DNA of 9,166 nucleotides from Neptuniibacter sp. (GTDB lineage: Bacteria; Pseudomonadota; Gammaproteobacteria; Pseudomonadales; Balneatricaceae): positions 1-9,166 of the forward strand of contig JASBRM010000139.1 in the NCBI GenBank assembly GCA_030149405.1, in the 5' to 3' direction. The notes under the pieces were generated by a model. It was not told where the DNA came from, ran no database searches, and worked only from the letters and a program-made list of their open reading frames with translations. Shown here one piece after another: positions 1-7,102 of this stretch. The translations under genes were made by a program, and so were the position numbers. Numbering within the stretch: position 1 is the stretch's first letter; every line of letters starts with the position of its first letter.

Positions 1-45
1 TAAGAGTCATCCATGCGGGATAAACAATATATAGGGACAAATACA

Positions 46-72
46 AAAAAGGATGGTAAACCCATCCTTTTT
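46..72 (-). terminator. Intrinsic terminator after clpX
   Basis: A perfect 11-bp inverted repeat (46-56 with 62-72) encloses a 5-nt loop. Its outer arms are A5 and T5, so it can act in both directions. Read leftward it follows the clpX stop by about 20 nt and ends in a run of U, so it should close the clpPX transcript. The 45 bases to its left show no recognisable gene; lon is the usual next gene in this order but is not visible here. Confidence 0.88.
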
Positions 73-94
73 AGCCATACAACTAGTATAAATA

Positions 95-1384
95 TTAGTC
101 TTCTGGAACAACTTTAGCCTGCTCGGAATTTTCATAGATCAGAATTGGATCGTTATCACCATTAATAACGCCTTCATCAATCACTACTTTGCTGACATTT
201 TCCATTGAAGGCAGCTGATACATTATATCCAGAAGAGTAGCTTCCATAATCGAACGAAGGCCACGTGCACCTGTTTTACGCTCCAAAGCCTTATGCGCAA
301 CTGCACGCAGAGCACCATCACGGAAATCAACTTCAGAACCTTCCATATCAAATAGAGCTTCGTACTGTTTAGTCAGGCTGTTTTTCGGTTCTGTCAGAAT
401 CTGAATTAACGCCTCTTCATCCAACTCCGCTAGAGTTGCGATCATTGGCAGACGACCAACAAACTCTGGAATCAAACCGTATTTAACCAGATCTTCTGCT
501 TCTAGTTCTCGTAAGCTGTCAGAAACAGTTTTCTCTTCATCCTTGCCTTTTACAACAGCATTGAAGCCGATAGAACTTTTCTCGGAACGATCACGAATAA
601 TCTGTTCAAGACCGGCAAAGGCACCGCCACAGATAAACAGGATGTTAGAAGTATCTACCTGCAGGAACTCTTGTTGTGGGTGCTTACGACCACCTTGAGG
701 AGGTACTGAAGCCACTGTGCCTTCTATCAGTTTCAGCAGTGCTTGCTGAACACCTTCACCTGATACATCACGCGTGATTGAAGGGTTGTCGGATTTGCGT
801 GAAATCTTATCGATCTCATCGATGTAAACAATACCCAGCTGAGCTTTTTCTACATCATAATCACATTTCTGCAGTAGTTTCTGAATGATGTTTTCAACAT
901 CTTCACCCACGTAACCTGCTTCGGTCAAAGTAGTCGCATCTGCAATAGTGAACGGCACATTCAAAAGACGTGCAAGTGTCTGTGCAAGTAAGGTTTTACC
1001 ACTACCGGTTGGGCCAATAAGCAGAATATTACTTTTACCCAGTTCTACTTCGCTTTTGCTACTTTTCTGGAAGCGCAAACGTTTGTAATGATTGTAAACA
1101 GCAACTGCGAGTACCTTTTTGGCTTTTTCCTGACCAATAACGTACTCATCCAAAGCAGCACTCAGCTCTGAAGGCGTCGGTAACTGATCACCATCTTCCT
1201 GAGGCTCCACATCTTGAATTTCTTCGCGAATGATATCGTTACAAAGATCCACGCATTCGTCGCAGATAAAAACTGAAGGACCTGCAATAAGCTTTCGTAC
1301 CTCATCCTGGCTTTTGCCACAGAATGAACAGTACAGCAACTTACCGCCATCATCTCCATCTTTACCTTTGATTTCGTCAGTCAT
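95..1384 (-). CDS. clpX: ATP-dependent Clp protease ATP-binding subunit ClpX
   Basis: ClpX is a hexameric AAA+ unfoldase of the cytoplasm. It recognises degrons such as the SsrA tag and threads substrates into ClpP. The 429 residues are close to the usual length (E. coli 424). Visible in order: the N-terminal C4 zinc-binding domain (Cys19, Cys22, Cys41, Cys44), Walker A GPTGSGKT (124-131), the GYVGE pore loop (157-161), Walker B ending in IDE (188-190), the RKH loop (233-235), the IGF tripeptide (272-274) that docks on ClpP, and a GARGLR sensor-2 region near residue 372. The ATG is preceded by GAGGAAG at good spacing, and the zinc domain begins in the expected place. The gene lies 114 bp downstream of clpP on the same strand with no terminator between, so cotranscription is likely. 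A perfect TATAAT read leftward at 1486-1491 lacks a clear -35, so an internal promoter is only possible. No key residue is missing. Confidence 0.98.
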   Translation of the reverse strand: MTDEIKGKDGDDGGKLLYCSFCGKSQDEVRKLIAGPSVFICDECVDLCNDIIREEIQDVEPQEDGDQLPTPSELSAALDEYVIGQEKAKKVLAVAVYNHYKRLRFQKSSKSEVELGKSNILLIGPTGSGKTLLAQTLARLLNVPFTIADATTLTEAGYVGEDVENIIQKLLQKCDYDVEKAQLGIVYIDEIDKISRKSDNPSITRDVSGEGVQQALLKLIEGTVASVPPQGGRKHPQQEFLQVDTSNILFICGGAFAGLEQIIRDRSEKSSIGFNAVVKGKDEEKTVSDSLRELEAEDLVKYGLIPEFVGRLPMIATLAELDEEALIQILTEPKNSLTKQYEALFDMEGSEVDFRDGALRAVAHKALERKTGARGLRSIMEATLLDIMYQLPSMENVSKVVIDEGVINGDNDPILIYENSEQAKVVPED

Positions 1385-1498
1385 TCGACTTCCTCGTATT
1401 CCACACCAGGGCCTAACCCTGTTTCTACCTGTAATCTTGTCACTGCTCTTTACGAGCTATACCTGTGAATATGAGTATAGTAACAATTATAAAAAACT

Positions 1499-2128
1499 TT
1501 ATTCGGCTGAACGACGATCTAATACATCATCGATAAGACCGTATTCTTTCGCTGCATAAGGATCCATGAAGTTATCACGATCCGTATCACGCGCGATTGT
1601 TTCAAGATCCTGCCCCGTATGTTCAGCAAGCAACGTGTTTAACTTATTACGGATACTCAAAATCTCTTTTGTATGGATCTCAATATCTGTCGCCTGCCCC
1701 TGGTAACCACCCAATGGCTGGTGAATCATCACTCGTGAGTTTGGCAGAGCAAAGCGCTTACCTTCAGCACCACCTGCTAGCAGAAATGCTCCCATGCTCG
1801 CAGCCTGCCCTAAACACATTGTGCTGACATCAGGTTTAATGAACTGCATAGTGTCATAAATAGACATACCCGCAGTTACAGATCCACCTGGAGAGTTTAT
1901 ATACAGATGTATATCTTTATCTGGGTTTTCCGCTTCAAGAAATAATAATTGTGCTACAACCAGATTAGCCATGTGGTCCTCTACAGGACCCACTAGAAAA
2001 ATGACACGCTCTTTTAACAGACGGGAATAGATATCATAAGCGCGTTCGCCCCGTGCAGACTGTTCAACCACCATAGGTACCAGACTGCTCAGAACATCAG
2101 CACCACCTTTTCCACCAAAATCCGTCAT
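1499..2128 (-). CDS. clpP: ATP-dependent Clp protease proteolytic subunit ClpP
   Basis: ClpP is the tetradecameric serine peptidase of the cytoplasm that degrades chains fed to it by ClpX or ClpA. The catalytic triad is Ser111 (in GQAASMGAF), His136 (in MIHQP) and Asp185 (in DRDNFM). These are the same numbers as in the E. coli precursor, which supports the chosen start. The product has 209 residues, close to the family norm. The first residues before the conserved [10 protein letters not shown] block are expected to be removed as a propeptide by self-processing. An in-frame start 36 nt further upstream (2164) exists, but the start at 2128 has a strong AAGGAG site 6 nt away and matches family length. 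The gene follows tig on the same strand, separated by a hairpin terminator, and has its own promoter-like sequence. It probably forms an operon with clpX. Confidence 0.98.
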   Translation of the reverse strand: MTDFGGKGGADVLSSLVPMVVEQSARGERAYDIYSRLLKERVIFLVGPVEDHMANLVVAQLLFLEAENPDKDIHLYINSPGGSVTAGMSIYDTMQFIKPDVSTMCLGQAASMGAFLLAGGAEGKRFALPNSRVMIHQPLGGYQGQATDIEIHTKEILSIRNKLNTLLAEHTGQDLETIARDTDRDNFMDPYAAKEYGLIDDVLDRRSAE

Positions 2129-2134
2129 TGATAA

Positions 2135-2140
2135 CTCCTT
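2135..2140 (-). promoter_or_regulatory. clpP ribosome binding site
   Basis: AAGGAG read leftward lies 6 nt before the ATG at 2128. It decides between this start and the in-frame upstream ATG at 2164, which would add 12 residues not expected in the family. Confidence 0.85.
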
Positions 2141-2167
2141 AAAACGGAAAATATAACCAGACACCTG

Positions 2168-2195
2168 ATCATACTACGATACTCGTAACAGGCAA
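2168..2195 (-). promoter_or_regulatory. Candidate sigma-70 promoter of clpPX
   Basis: Read leftward: TTGCCT (2190-2195), a 16-nt spacer, then TATGAT (2168-2173). The -10 matches consensus at 5 of 6 bases and the -35 at 4 of 6. It lies between the tig terminator and the clpP ribosome site, giving a leader of about 35 nt. I saw no convincing heat-shock sigma-32 promoter here, although clpP is heat-inducible in E. coli. Confidence 0.5.
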
Positions 2196-2234
2196 GGTCT
2201 GAAAAACCTATTTATATTTTTTTCAGGCAAACAA

Positions 2235-2265
2235 AAGCGGCAGTCAGGTTAACTGACTGCCGCTT
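2235..2265 (-). terminator. Intrinsic terminator after tig
   Basis: A perfect 13-bp GC-rich inverted repeat (2235-2247 with 2253-2265) has a 5-nt loop. Read leftward it begins 21 nt after the tig stop and is followed by TTTTGTTT-type sequence. It should end most tig transcripts before clpP. The T-rich tract is interrupted by a G, so some read-through is possible. Confidence 0.85.
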
Positions 2266-2286
2266 GGAAAGAATAGCTTTGAGAGC

Positions 2287-3615
2287 TTATTCAGATTCAG
2301 CTGGAACTTCAGGCTGCTCAGGTTTGATCGCATCTTCGTAGCTAACTTCAGAGTCAGTTACTTGAGCTGCACCTAACAGTTTATCCACAACCTGCTCTTC
2401 CAGAACCAGACCTTTGATCTGACCCAGCATCTCTTCGTTACCCATGTACCAATCGATAACCTGCTGTGGATCCTGGTAAGTTTCAGCCATCTCTTCAAGC
2501 GTGCTCTTAACTCGCTCGTCATCAGCTTCCAACTCATTTACTTTGATCACTTCCTGCATCAGCAGACCGATCTTAACTCGACGCTCAGCCTGATCCTGGA
2601 ACATCTCTTTTGGCAGAGCAGTGTGATCCATACCTGAATCTGCACCTGCAAACTGCATAACAGCCTGACGGCGCAGATTGTCGATTTCGCTGTCAATCAG
2701 TGCAGCTGGAACTTCAATTGGGTTTACGTCAATCAGTTTAGAGAAAACCTGATCTTTCAGCTTCATTTTCAGCGCCTGACCCAGTTCACGATCCATGTTT
2801 TTCTTAACTTCAGCACGGAAAGCTTCTTCAGTCTTCTCTTCCAGACCAAACTTCTCGTAGAACTCGTCATTCAGCTCAGCAAGAACCTGCTCAGAAACAG
2901 TGTGTACCTTAACTTTGAATACTGCGTCTTTACCCTGCAGGTTTTCAGCCTGGTAGCTTTCAGGGAAAGTCACGTTCAGTTCAACATCAGAACCCGCTTT
3001 AGCACCAGCGATCTGATCTTCAAAGCCTGGGATCATAGTGTTAGAACCCAGAACCAGATCCATACCTTCACCTTTACCGCCATCGAATGCTTCGCCATCT
3101 ACGAAACCTTCAAAGTCGATGCGAACGCGGTCGCCTTCAGCAGCTTCACGCTCAACTTCGTTCCAGTTAGCTTGCTGCTTACGCAGAGTTTCGATCATCT
3201 GATCAAGGTCAGCGTCCTGAACTTCAGCAGACTTTCTTTCAATTTCTACAGAGGAGAAATCAGACAGCGCAATCTCTGGGTACACTTCAAACTTAGCGGT
3301 GTATTCCAGATTTTCACCTTCAGCATCTTTTGTGAAGTCAATTGCAGGGGAACCAGCTGGAGTCAGCTCTTCCTGCTGAAGTGCCTGATAGAAGGTTTCC
3401 TGAACAACCTGACCAAGAACCTCTTCACGGATACCTTTACCGTAGCGCTGTTTAACTACTTTAGCTGGTACCTTACCTGGACGGAAACCATCAATACGAA
3501 CTGTACGTGCAGTCTGCTGGATGCGTTTGTTCACATCCTGATCAATACGTTCTGCAGGAACAGAAACCGTCATCAAGCGTTCTAGGCCAGAAGTCGTTTC
3601 AACGGAAACTTGCAT
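2287..3615 (-). CDS. tig: Trigger factor, ribosome-associated chaperone and peptidyl-prolyl isomerase
   Basis: Trigger factor docks at the ribosomal exit tunnel, shields nascent chains and catalyses proline isomerisation. The 442-residue product (E. coli 432) starts MQVSVETTSGLERL. The ribosome-docking signature GFRPGKVP falls at residues 43-50, as in E. coli. The FKBP-type isomerase domain lies roughly at 150-245 (VRIDFEGFVDGEAFDGG near its start, GFEDQIAGAK and VTFPESY further on). The helical C-terminal cradle follows, and the protein ends in an acidic, proline-containing tail. A GTG four codons upstream (3627) is in frame, but its G-A-G-G serves as the ribosome site for the ATG at 3615, and the family begins MQVSVE; I therefore chose 3615. 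The gene sits downstream of the tRNA cluster with a structured leader, and a terminator follows. Confidence 0.97.
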   Translation of the reverse strand: MQVSVETTSGLERLMTVSVPAERIDQDVNKRIQQTARTVRIDGFRPGKVPAKVVKQRYGKGIREEVLGQVVQETFYQALQQEELTPAGSPAIDFTKDAEGENLEYTAKFEVYPEIALSDFSSVEIERKSAEVQDADLDQMIETLRKQQANWNEVEREAAEGDRVRIDFEGFVDGEAFDGGKGEGMDLVLGSNTMIPGFEDQIAGAKAGSDVELNVTFPESYQAENLQGKDAVFKVKVHTVSEQVLAELNDEFYEKFGLEEKTEEAFRAEVKKNMDRELGQALKMKLKDQVFSKLIDVNPIEVPAALIDSEIDNLRRQAVMQFAGADSGMDHTALPKEMFQDQAERRVKIGLLMQEVIKVNELEADDERVKSTLEEMAETYQDPQQVIDWYMGNEEMLGQIKGLVLEEQVVDKLLGAAQVTDSEVSYEDAIKPEQPEVPAESE

Positions 3616-3625
3616 GTAATGCCTC

Positions 3626-3683
3626 ACAAAATTTTGTACACGATAATCTTAAACAGACCACACATATTTGTTCTTTTGGTCTG
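3626..3683 (-). promoter_or_regulatory. Structured 5' leader of tig
   Basis: Two symmetric elements lie just ahead of tig. A 7-bp stem (3654-3660 with 3677-3683, CAGACCA/TGGTCTG) closes a 16-nt loop. A perfect 12-bp palindrome, ACAAAATTTTGT, lies at 3626-3637 and abuts the ribosome binding site. With the proposed promoter the leader is about 100 nt. The pairing is seen directly; any regulatory role is inference. Confidence 0.4.
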
Positions 3684-3720
3684 CACATCGCCCGCAAAGC
3701 GAGCAAAATTAAAGCGCGAA

Positions 3721-3749
3721 ATTTTCCGGCAAAGGGGGATATTAGTCAA
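3721..3749 (-). promoter_or_regulatory. Candidate promoter of tig
   Basis: Read leftward: TTGACT (3744-3749), a 17-nt spacer, then GAAAAT (3721-3726). The -35 matches at 5 of 6 bases and the -10 at 4 of 6. No terminator is evident between tRNA-His (3838) and here, so read-through from the tRNA operon may also feed tig. Confidence 0.42.
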
Positions 3750-3837
3750 GCAAACAGATGAAAATAAATGATTAAGTTGAAAGAAACTAAATGAGTAAAG
3801 AACGGAGAAGAAAACTGTTAATACAAGTAAGAAATAA

Positions 3838-3914
3838 TGGGGTGGACAATGGGGCTCGAACCCACGACCGACGGAATCACAATCCGCAGCTCTACCAACT
3901 GAGCTATGCCCACC
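3838..3914 (-). tRNA. tRNA-His (GTG), copy 1
   Basis: This is a complete cloverleaf of 77 nt including the extra G(-1) paired opposite C73, the identity element of tRNA-His, and an encoded CCA at 3838-3840. The acceptor GTGGGCA pairs with TGTCCAC. The anticodon GTG is at 3878-3880 and the T-loop is TTCGAGC. It is the last tRNA of the leftward cluster, 165 bp beyond tRNA-Leu. It differs from the other His copy at one base only (3887), which makes the first anticodon-stem pair G-U instead of A-U. Confidence 0.97.
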
Positions 3915-3920
3915 ATCGCG

Positions 3921-4029
3921 CTCTTCAAAAGACCAATGATGTTAACGTATAGACTCGAACTGTAATGCACACGCATACAGCAGAGACAAAACGGAAACCA
4001 TCATATTGTATTGAAAAGTGGTCTAAGAG
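3921..4029 (-). other. Structured spacer between tRNA-Leu and tRNA-His, possible small RNA or processing element
   Basis: The outer arms CTCTT (3921-3925) plus AGACCA (3930-3935) pair with TGGTCTAAGAG (4019-4029): 11 base pairs with one 4-nt bulge. Inside, 3960-3980 forms an 8-bp hairpin with a single bulged base and an ACAC loop. The other spacers in this cluster are only 17-20 nt, so this 165-nt one is unusually long and carries its own fold. No coding frame of note is present. Function is unknown. Confidence 0.35.
3937..3961 (-). pseudogene. Possible tRNA 3'-end remnant (T-arm and acceptor strand)
   Basis: This 25-nt stretch aligns without gaps to the 3' end of the neighbouring tRNA-Leu (4080-4104) at 19 of 25 positions, including an identical 11-mer, agactcgaact, covering the T-loop. 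Spacing from the T-loop to the CCA position is exactly that of a tRNA, though the terminal triplet would read TCA. The T-stem pairs at 4 of 5 positions. I could not find the matching 5' half, so it is a fragment: a decayed tRNA, a relic attachment-site repeat, or chance. Confidence 0.35.
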
Positions 4030-4079
4030 TGACCCAAAAGCAAAACTTAAACACTAAAGCATTGCTTTTAAAGAAAAAA

Positions 4080-4164
<85 letters not shown>

Positions 4165-4181
4165 ATTTTGATTAGAGAGAA

Positions 4182-4258
4182 TGGGGTGGACAATGGGGCT
4201 CGAACCCACGACCGACGGAATCACAATCCGTAGCTCTACCAACTGAGCTATGCCCACC
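4182..4258 (-). tRNA. tRNA-His (GTG), copy 2
   Basis: A 77-nt tRNA-His with G(-1):C73, encoded CCA (4182-4184) and anticodon GTG (4222-4224). It is identical to the copy at 3838-3914 except at 4231, where an A-U pair replaces G-U at the top of the anticodon stem. It lies 17 nt from tRNA-Leu and 20 nt from tRNA-Arg, so it is processed from the same precursor. Confidence 0.97.
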
Positions 4259-4278
4259 ATTACTCTCTTAACTGACAT

Positions 4279-4355
4279 TGGCACGCCCAGCAGGATTCGA
4301 ACCTGCAACCTACGCCTTAGAAGGGCGTTGCTCTATCCAGTTGAGCTATAGGCGC
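4279..4355 (-). tRNA. tRNA-Arg (TCT)
   Basis: The first tRNA of the leftward transcript: 77 nt, encoded CCA (4279-4281), anticodon TCT at 4319-4321 within ACGCC-CTTCTAA-GGCGT, and T-arm GCAGG-TTCGAAT-CCTGC. It reads AGA/AGG codons. The acceptor is GCGCCTA with TGGGCGT and contains G-U pairs at both the first and sixth positions. Seven bases right after the CCA (ATGTCAG) are complementary to CTGACAT in the leader, so the ends of the precursor can pair. Confidence 0.96.
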
Positions 4356-4440
4356 CCGACATATGTCAGCTCCCTTAATTAAGCACCAAATAAGGCTTGC
4401 TTAGCAAGTCATTTGAGCGCCTCGTCTTAAGGAGGTGCGA

Positions 4441-4469
4441 ATAATATACAGCTCAATTTAGGCCGTCAA
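4441..4469 (-). promoter_or_regulatory. Promoter of the tRNA-Arg-His-Leu-His cluster
   Basis: Read leftward: TTGACG (4464-4469), a 17-nt spacer, then TATTAT (4441-4446). Both boxes match consensus at 5 of 6 bases. An A-rich run lies directly upstream, as in UP elements. The bases after the -10 (TCGCACC) are rich in G and C, as in the discriminators of stringently controlled stable-RNA promoters. Transcription would begin near 4434, about 80 nt before tRNA-Arg. Confidence 0.75.
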
Positions 4470-4525
4470 CAGTTTTTTTTTACTATTAAAATAAACAGGT
4501 TACTTTCTCATCAATTCGACGAAAA

Positions 4526-4542
4526 AATGCTTAAAAAGCATT
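4526..4542 (-). terminator. Weak AT-rich hairpin, possible terminator
   Basis: AATGCTT and AAGCATT form a perfect 7-bp stem with a 3-nt loop. Read leftward it is followed by a run of U. No gene that it would serve is evident upstream of it, so it may only block antisense transcription coming from folD toward the tRNA promoter. Confidence 0.3.
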
Positions 4543-4625
4543 CAATTATCTACCCTACCGCCCTCTCTTATATCTGCAGCAGAAGCATCTATTAAAATTT
4601 TCCCTCATAAAGTCCACTGATAGCT

Positions 4626-4653
4626 TTGAAAGCCCCTTGGCGCATTTTATGAA
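4626..4653 (+). promoter_or_regulatory. Candidate promoter of folD
   Basis: TTGAAA (4626-4631), a 16-nt spacer, and TATGAA (4648-4653). The -35 matches at 5 of 6 bases and the -10 at 4 of 6. It would give a leader of about 40 nt before the ATG at 4702. Confidence 0.4.
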
Positions 4654-4701
4654 CCATGAGAGAATTCGCACCAGAATATTTATTTAGGAAAAGCCCTTTA
4701 A

Positions 4702-5559
4702 ATGAGCGCGAAGATAATCGATGGCAAGCAAATTGCCGCAGAAGTTCGCCGTCAGGTTGCAGAAGGCGTACAGCAACGTATTCAAGACGGTAAATCAGCA
4801 CCATGCCTTGCAGTAATTCTCGTTGGCATGGACCCAGCCTCCCAGGTTTATGTGCGCAATAAGAAAAACGCATGTAAGGAAGTTGGTTTTGAGTCCCGCT
4901 CTTATGATCTACCTGCAGAGACTTCTCAGGAAGAACTGCTAGATCTAGTAGATGAACTAAACCAGGACGCCTCTGTAAACGGCATTCTTGTTCAGCTGCC
5001 CTTACCAGAACATCTTGATGGTAACGAAATTCTTGAACGCATCCGCCCCGATAAAGATGTTGATGGCTTCCATGCATTCAACCTTGGCCGTCTGGCGCAA
5101 CGTATGCCGGTACTTCGCCCGTGTACACCTAAGGGCGTTATGACCCTCCTCCACTCTACGGGCCAGCGCTTACAGGGAATGGAAGCCGTTGTGGTTGGCG
5201 CTTCAAATATTGTTGGCCGCCCGATGTCTCTTGAGTTACTTCTTGCAGGTTGCACAGTAACAACCACTCACCGCTTTACGAAAGACCTTGAAGGTCACGT
5301 TAACCGTGCGGACCTGGTTGTAGTCGGTGTTGGTATTCCAGGGCTGGTTAAAGGCGAATGGATAAAAGATGGCGCTACGGTGATTGATGTTGGTATCAAC
5401 CGTTTGGAAGATGGTCGTCTGGTAGGTGATGTTGGCTACGAAGAGGCTGAGAAACGTGCTGGCTTCATTACTCCAGTCCCAGGTGGTGTTGGCCCTATGA
5501 CTGTAGCCACGCTGATGGAAAACACTCTGGAAGCTGCTAATAAGCAGGACGCTTCATAG
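4702..5559 (+). CDS. folD: Bifunctional methylenetetrahydrofolate dehydrogenase / methenyltetrahydrofolate cyclohydrolase
   Basis: FolD interconverts 5,10-methylene-THF and 10-formyl-THF in the cytoplasm (an NADP-dependent dehydrogenase step, then hydrolysis). It feeds purine synthesis and initiator-tRNA formylation. The 285 residues match the family (E. coli 288). Visible: the catalytic stretch with Tyr50 and Lys54 (YVRNK), QLPLP (98-102), Asp121 in DVDGFH, the nucleotide-binding GASNIVGRP (166-174), DVGINR (229-234) and the C-terminal signature PGGVGPMT (260-267). The ATG is preceded by AGGAAAAG at somewhat long spacing (about 8-12 nt), so the ribosome site is modest. The start agrees with the family start MSAKIIDGK. 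The gene is divergent from the tRNA cluster and convergent with cysS; no residue of the active site is missing. Confidence 0.98.
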   Translation: MSAKIIDGKQIAAEVRRQVAEGVQQRIQDGKSAPCLAVILVGMDPASQVYVRNKKNACKEVGFESRSYDLPAETSQEELLDLVDELNQDASVNGILVQLPLPEHLDGNEILERIRPDKDVDGFHAFNLGRLAQRMPVLRPCTPKGVMTLLHSTGQRLQGMEAVVVGASNIVGRPMSLELLLAGCTVTTTHRFTKDLEGHVNRADLVVVGVGIPGLVKGEWIKDGATVIDVGINRLEDGRLVGDVGYEEAEKRAGFITPVPGGVGPMTVATLMENTLEAANKQDAS

Positions 5560-5577
5560 TCCTAGTTTTCTCTTAAT

Positions 5578-5606
5578 AAAAAAGGCAGCTTATAGCTGCC
5601 TTTTTT
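5578..5606. terminator. Bidirectional terminator between folD and cysS
   Basis: A perfect 13-bp stem (5578-5590 with 5594-5606) with a 3-nt loop, flanked by A on one side and T on the other. It lies 18 nt after the folD stop and 23 nt after the cysS stop (on its strand), so it can end both convergent transcripts. Confidence 0.9.
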
Positions 5607-5629
5607 TGTTCGCACAATGAAGAAGTACA

Positions 5630-7015
5630 TTAAGCTTCGCGGAACCAGGTTGTACCTTCGCGGCTGTCTTTCAGAATAACGCCCTGCTCTGTCAGTTCAT
5701 CTCGGATTCGATCAGACTCTGCAAAGTCACGATTCTTTTTAGCTTCAGCTCGCTGCTCAATCAGAGCCTCAATTGCTTCTGCTGTTAACTCACCTTCTTT
5801 CGCTTCCCCCTGCAAGAATGCTGCAGGCTCTTGTTGGAGCAATCCCAGAATACCGCCTAATTTTTTCAACTGACCTGCAAGCAAAGGCGCATCCGCAGAT
5901 TTCTCACGACTGGCTTTGTTAAGTTCATTTACCAGCTCAAACAGGACAGAGATCGCTTTCGGCGTGTTGAAGTCATCGTTCATCGCTTCGATAAAACGAG
6001 CTTCAAAATCGTTGTTGATATCACCTTCAACCGCTTCGACTTCACGTAAAGCCTGGTAGAAACGCTCAAGCATTACGCGCGCTTCTTTAAGACTATCTTC
6101 GCTGTAGTCAATGTAAGTTCTGTAGTGAACACGTGCCAGGAAGAAACGAACCACTTCAGCGTTGTACTTTTCCAGCACGTCACGAATTGTGAAGAAGTTA
6201 CCTAAAGACTTGGACATTTTTTCCGAGTTCACTCGAACCGGACCAGCGTGCATCCAAGTGTTTACGTAAGTACAACCATTAGCCGCTTCAGACTGAGCAA
6301 TCTCATTCTCATGATGCGGGAATGGTAGATCCGGGCCACCGCCATGAATATCAAATGTGTCACCGAGGCAGCATTTAGACATTGCAGAACATTCAATATG
6401 CCAGCCTGGGCGACCATTACCCCAAGGGGATTTCCAGCTCACCTCACCCTCTTTTGCTGACTTCCACAATACAAAGTCCAGAGGGCTTTCTTTAGCCTCT
6501 TCAACCTCAACACGGGCACCCGAACGAAGCTCATCAACATTTTTGTTGGTCAACTTGCCATATTCTGCAAACTTTTCGACACGGTAATAAACATCGCCGT
6601 TAGGGGCAGGATAAGCAAAACCTTTGTGCACCAGCGTCTGAACCAGATTAATAATGTCATCAATATGTGCGGTCGCACGAGGCTCCTGATCTGGGCGTAG
6701 CACAGACAATAATGTTTCATCTTCATGCATAGCAGCAATCATTCGCTCAGTCAGTTCATGAGGCTCTTCCCCATTTTCTGCCGCACGCTTGATGATTTTG
6801 TCATCTACATCGGTAATGTTACGAACATACTCCACATCCCAACCCTGTGAACGCATAAAGCGAGTGATAACATCAAATGCCACCATCACACGTGCGTGAC
6901 CAATATGACAGTAGTCATAGACTGTCACACCACACACGTACATTTTAATTTTGCCCTCTTCGAGAGGTTTAAAAGGTGCTTTTTCTTTGCTTAGAGTGTT
7001 GTAGATCTGCAACAT
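5630..7015 (-). CDS. cysS: Cysteinyl-tRNA synthetase
   Basis: A class I aminoacyl-tRNA synthetase that charges tRNA-Cys with cysteine in the cytoplasm. The 461 residues equal the E. coli length. The HIGH motif is at 37-40 and KMSKS at 266-270. The zinc site that selects cysteine is complete: Cys28, Cys209, His234 and Glu238. After the catalytic core comes the helical anticodon-binding part (about 300-400) and the C-terminal domain ending in TWFREA. The ATG at 7015 gives the family start [12 protein letters not shown]. The ribosome site is weak (only AAGAAG well upstream), so initiation may depend on other leader features. A promoter with a perfect -10 lies 42 nt upstream. It is convergent with folD. 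Confidence 0.98.
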   Translation of the reverse strand: MLQIYNTLSKEKAPFKPLEEGKIKMYVCGVTVYDYCHIGHARVMVAFDVITRFMRSQGWDVEYVRNITDVDDKIIKRAAENGEEPHELTERMIAAMHEDETLLSVLRPDQEPRATAHIDDIINLVQTLVHKGFAYPAPNGDVYYRVEKFAEYGKLTNKNVDELRSGARVEVEEAKESPLDFVLWKSAKEGEVSWKSPWGNGRPGWHIECSAMSKCCLGDTFDIHGGGPDLPFPHHENEIAQSEAANGCTYVNTWMHAGPVRVNSEKMSKSLGNFFTIRDVLEKYNAEVVRFFLARVHYRTYIDYSEDSLKEARVMLERFYQALREVEAVEGDINNDFEARFIEAMNDDFNTPKAISVLFELVNELNKASREKSADAPLLAGQLKKLGGILGLLQQEPAAFLQGEAKEGELTAEAIEALIEQRAEAKKNRDFAESDRIRDELTEQGVILKDSREGTTWFREA

Positions 7016-7056
7016 GTTTTCGTACTTAACTTCTTAGACCTGATGAAAGGGGCAAT

Positions 7057-7085
7057 ATTATAGGGAAATTCGCTCCGGCTGACAG
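7057..7085 (-). promoter_or_regulatory. Promoter of cysS
   Basis: Read leftward: CTGTCA (7080-7085), a 17-nt spacer, then a perfect TATAAT (7057-7062). The whole promoter fits between the lipoprotein stop (7103) and cysS, so cysS need not depend on the upstream gene. I see no terminator between the two genes. Confidence 0.65.
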
Positions 7086-7102
7086 TTATTTATCCAAGCC
7101 AA

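Larger units (their letters stand above)
4356..4701. other. Divergent control region between the tRNA cluster and folD
   Basis: These 346 bp hold no credible gene. From left to right: the tRNA leader with three short palindromes (4358-4367, 4374-4383, 4396-4408), the tRNA promoter (4441-4469), a T9 run (A9 on the tRNA strand) just upstream of it that could serve as an UP element, a small AT-rich hairpin (4526-4542), and the folD promoter candidate (4626-4653). Confidence 0.7.

Noticed and set aside
1400..1420. Small hairpin (CAGGG/CCCTG) between clpP and clpX as a terminator
   Set aside because: The stem is only 5 bp and no U run follows, so it is more likely a minor mRNA structure.
1230..1559. 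109-residue + strand frame spanning the clpX start and clpP end
   Set aside because: Antisense to two certain genes, Ser/Pro-rich low-complexity composition, no ribosome site.
2902..3585. 227-residue open frame on the + strand antisense to tig
   Set aside because: It lies wholly inside tig, has a Phe/Thr/Asn-rich composition typical of the reverse complement of an acidic coding region, and has no ribosome site or family resemblance.
3725..3755. Sigma-32-like promoter (CTTGACT with CCCCC) upstream of tig
   Set aside because: The spacing between the two elements is only about 5 nt, far shorter than sigma-32 promoters require.
3507..3761. 84-residue + strand frame over the tig start and leader
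   Set aside because: It overlaps tig in antisense and covers the tig promoter and leader; no independent support.
4592..5077. 161-residue frame on the - strand opposite the folD start
   Set aside because: It overlaps folD, whose motifs are certain, and has no start signal or recognisable domain.
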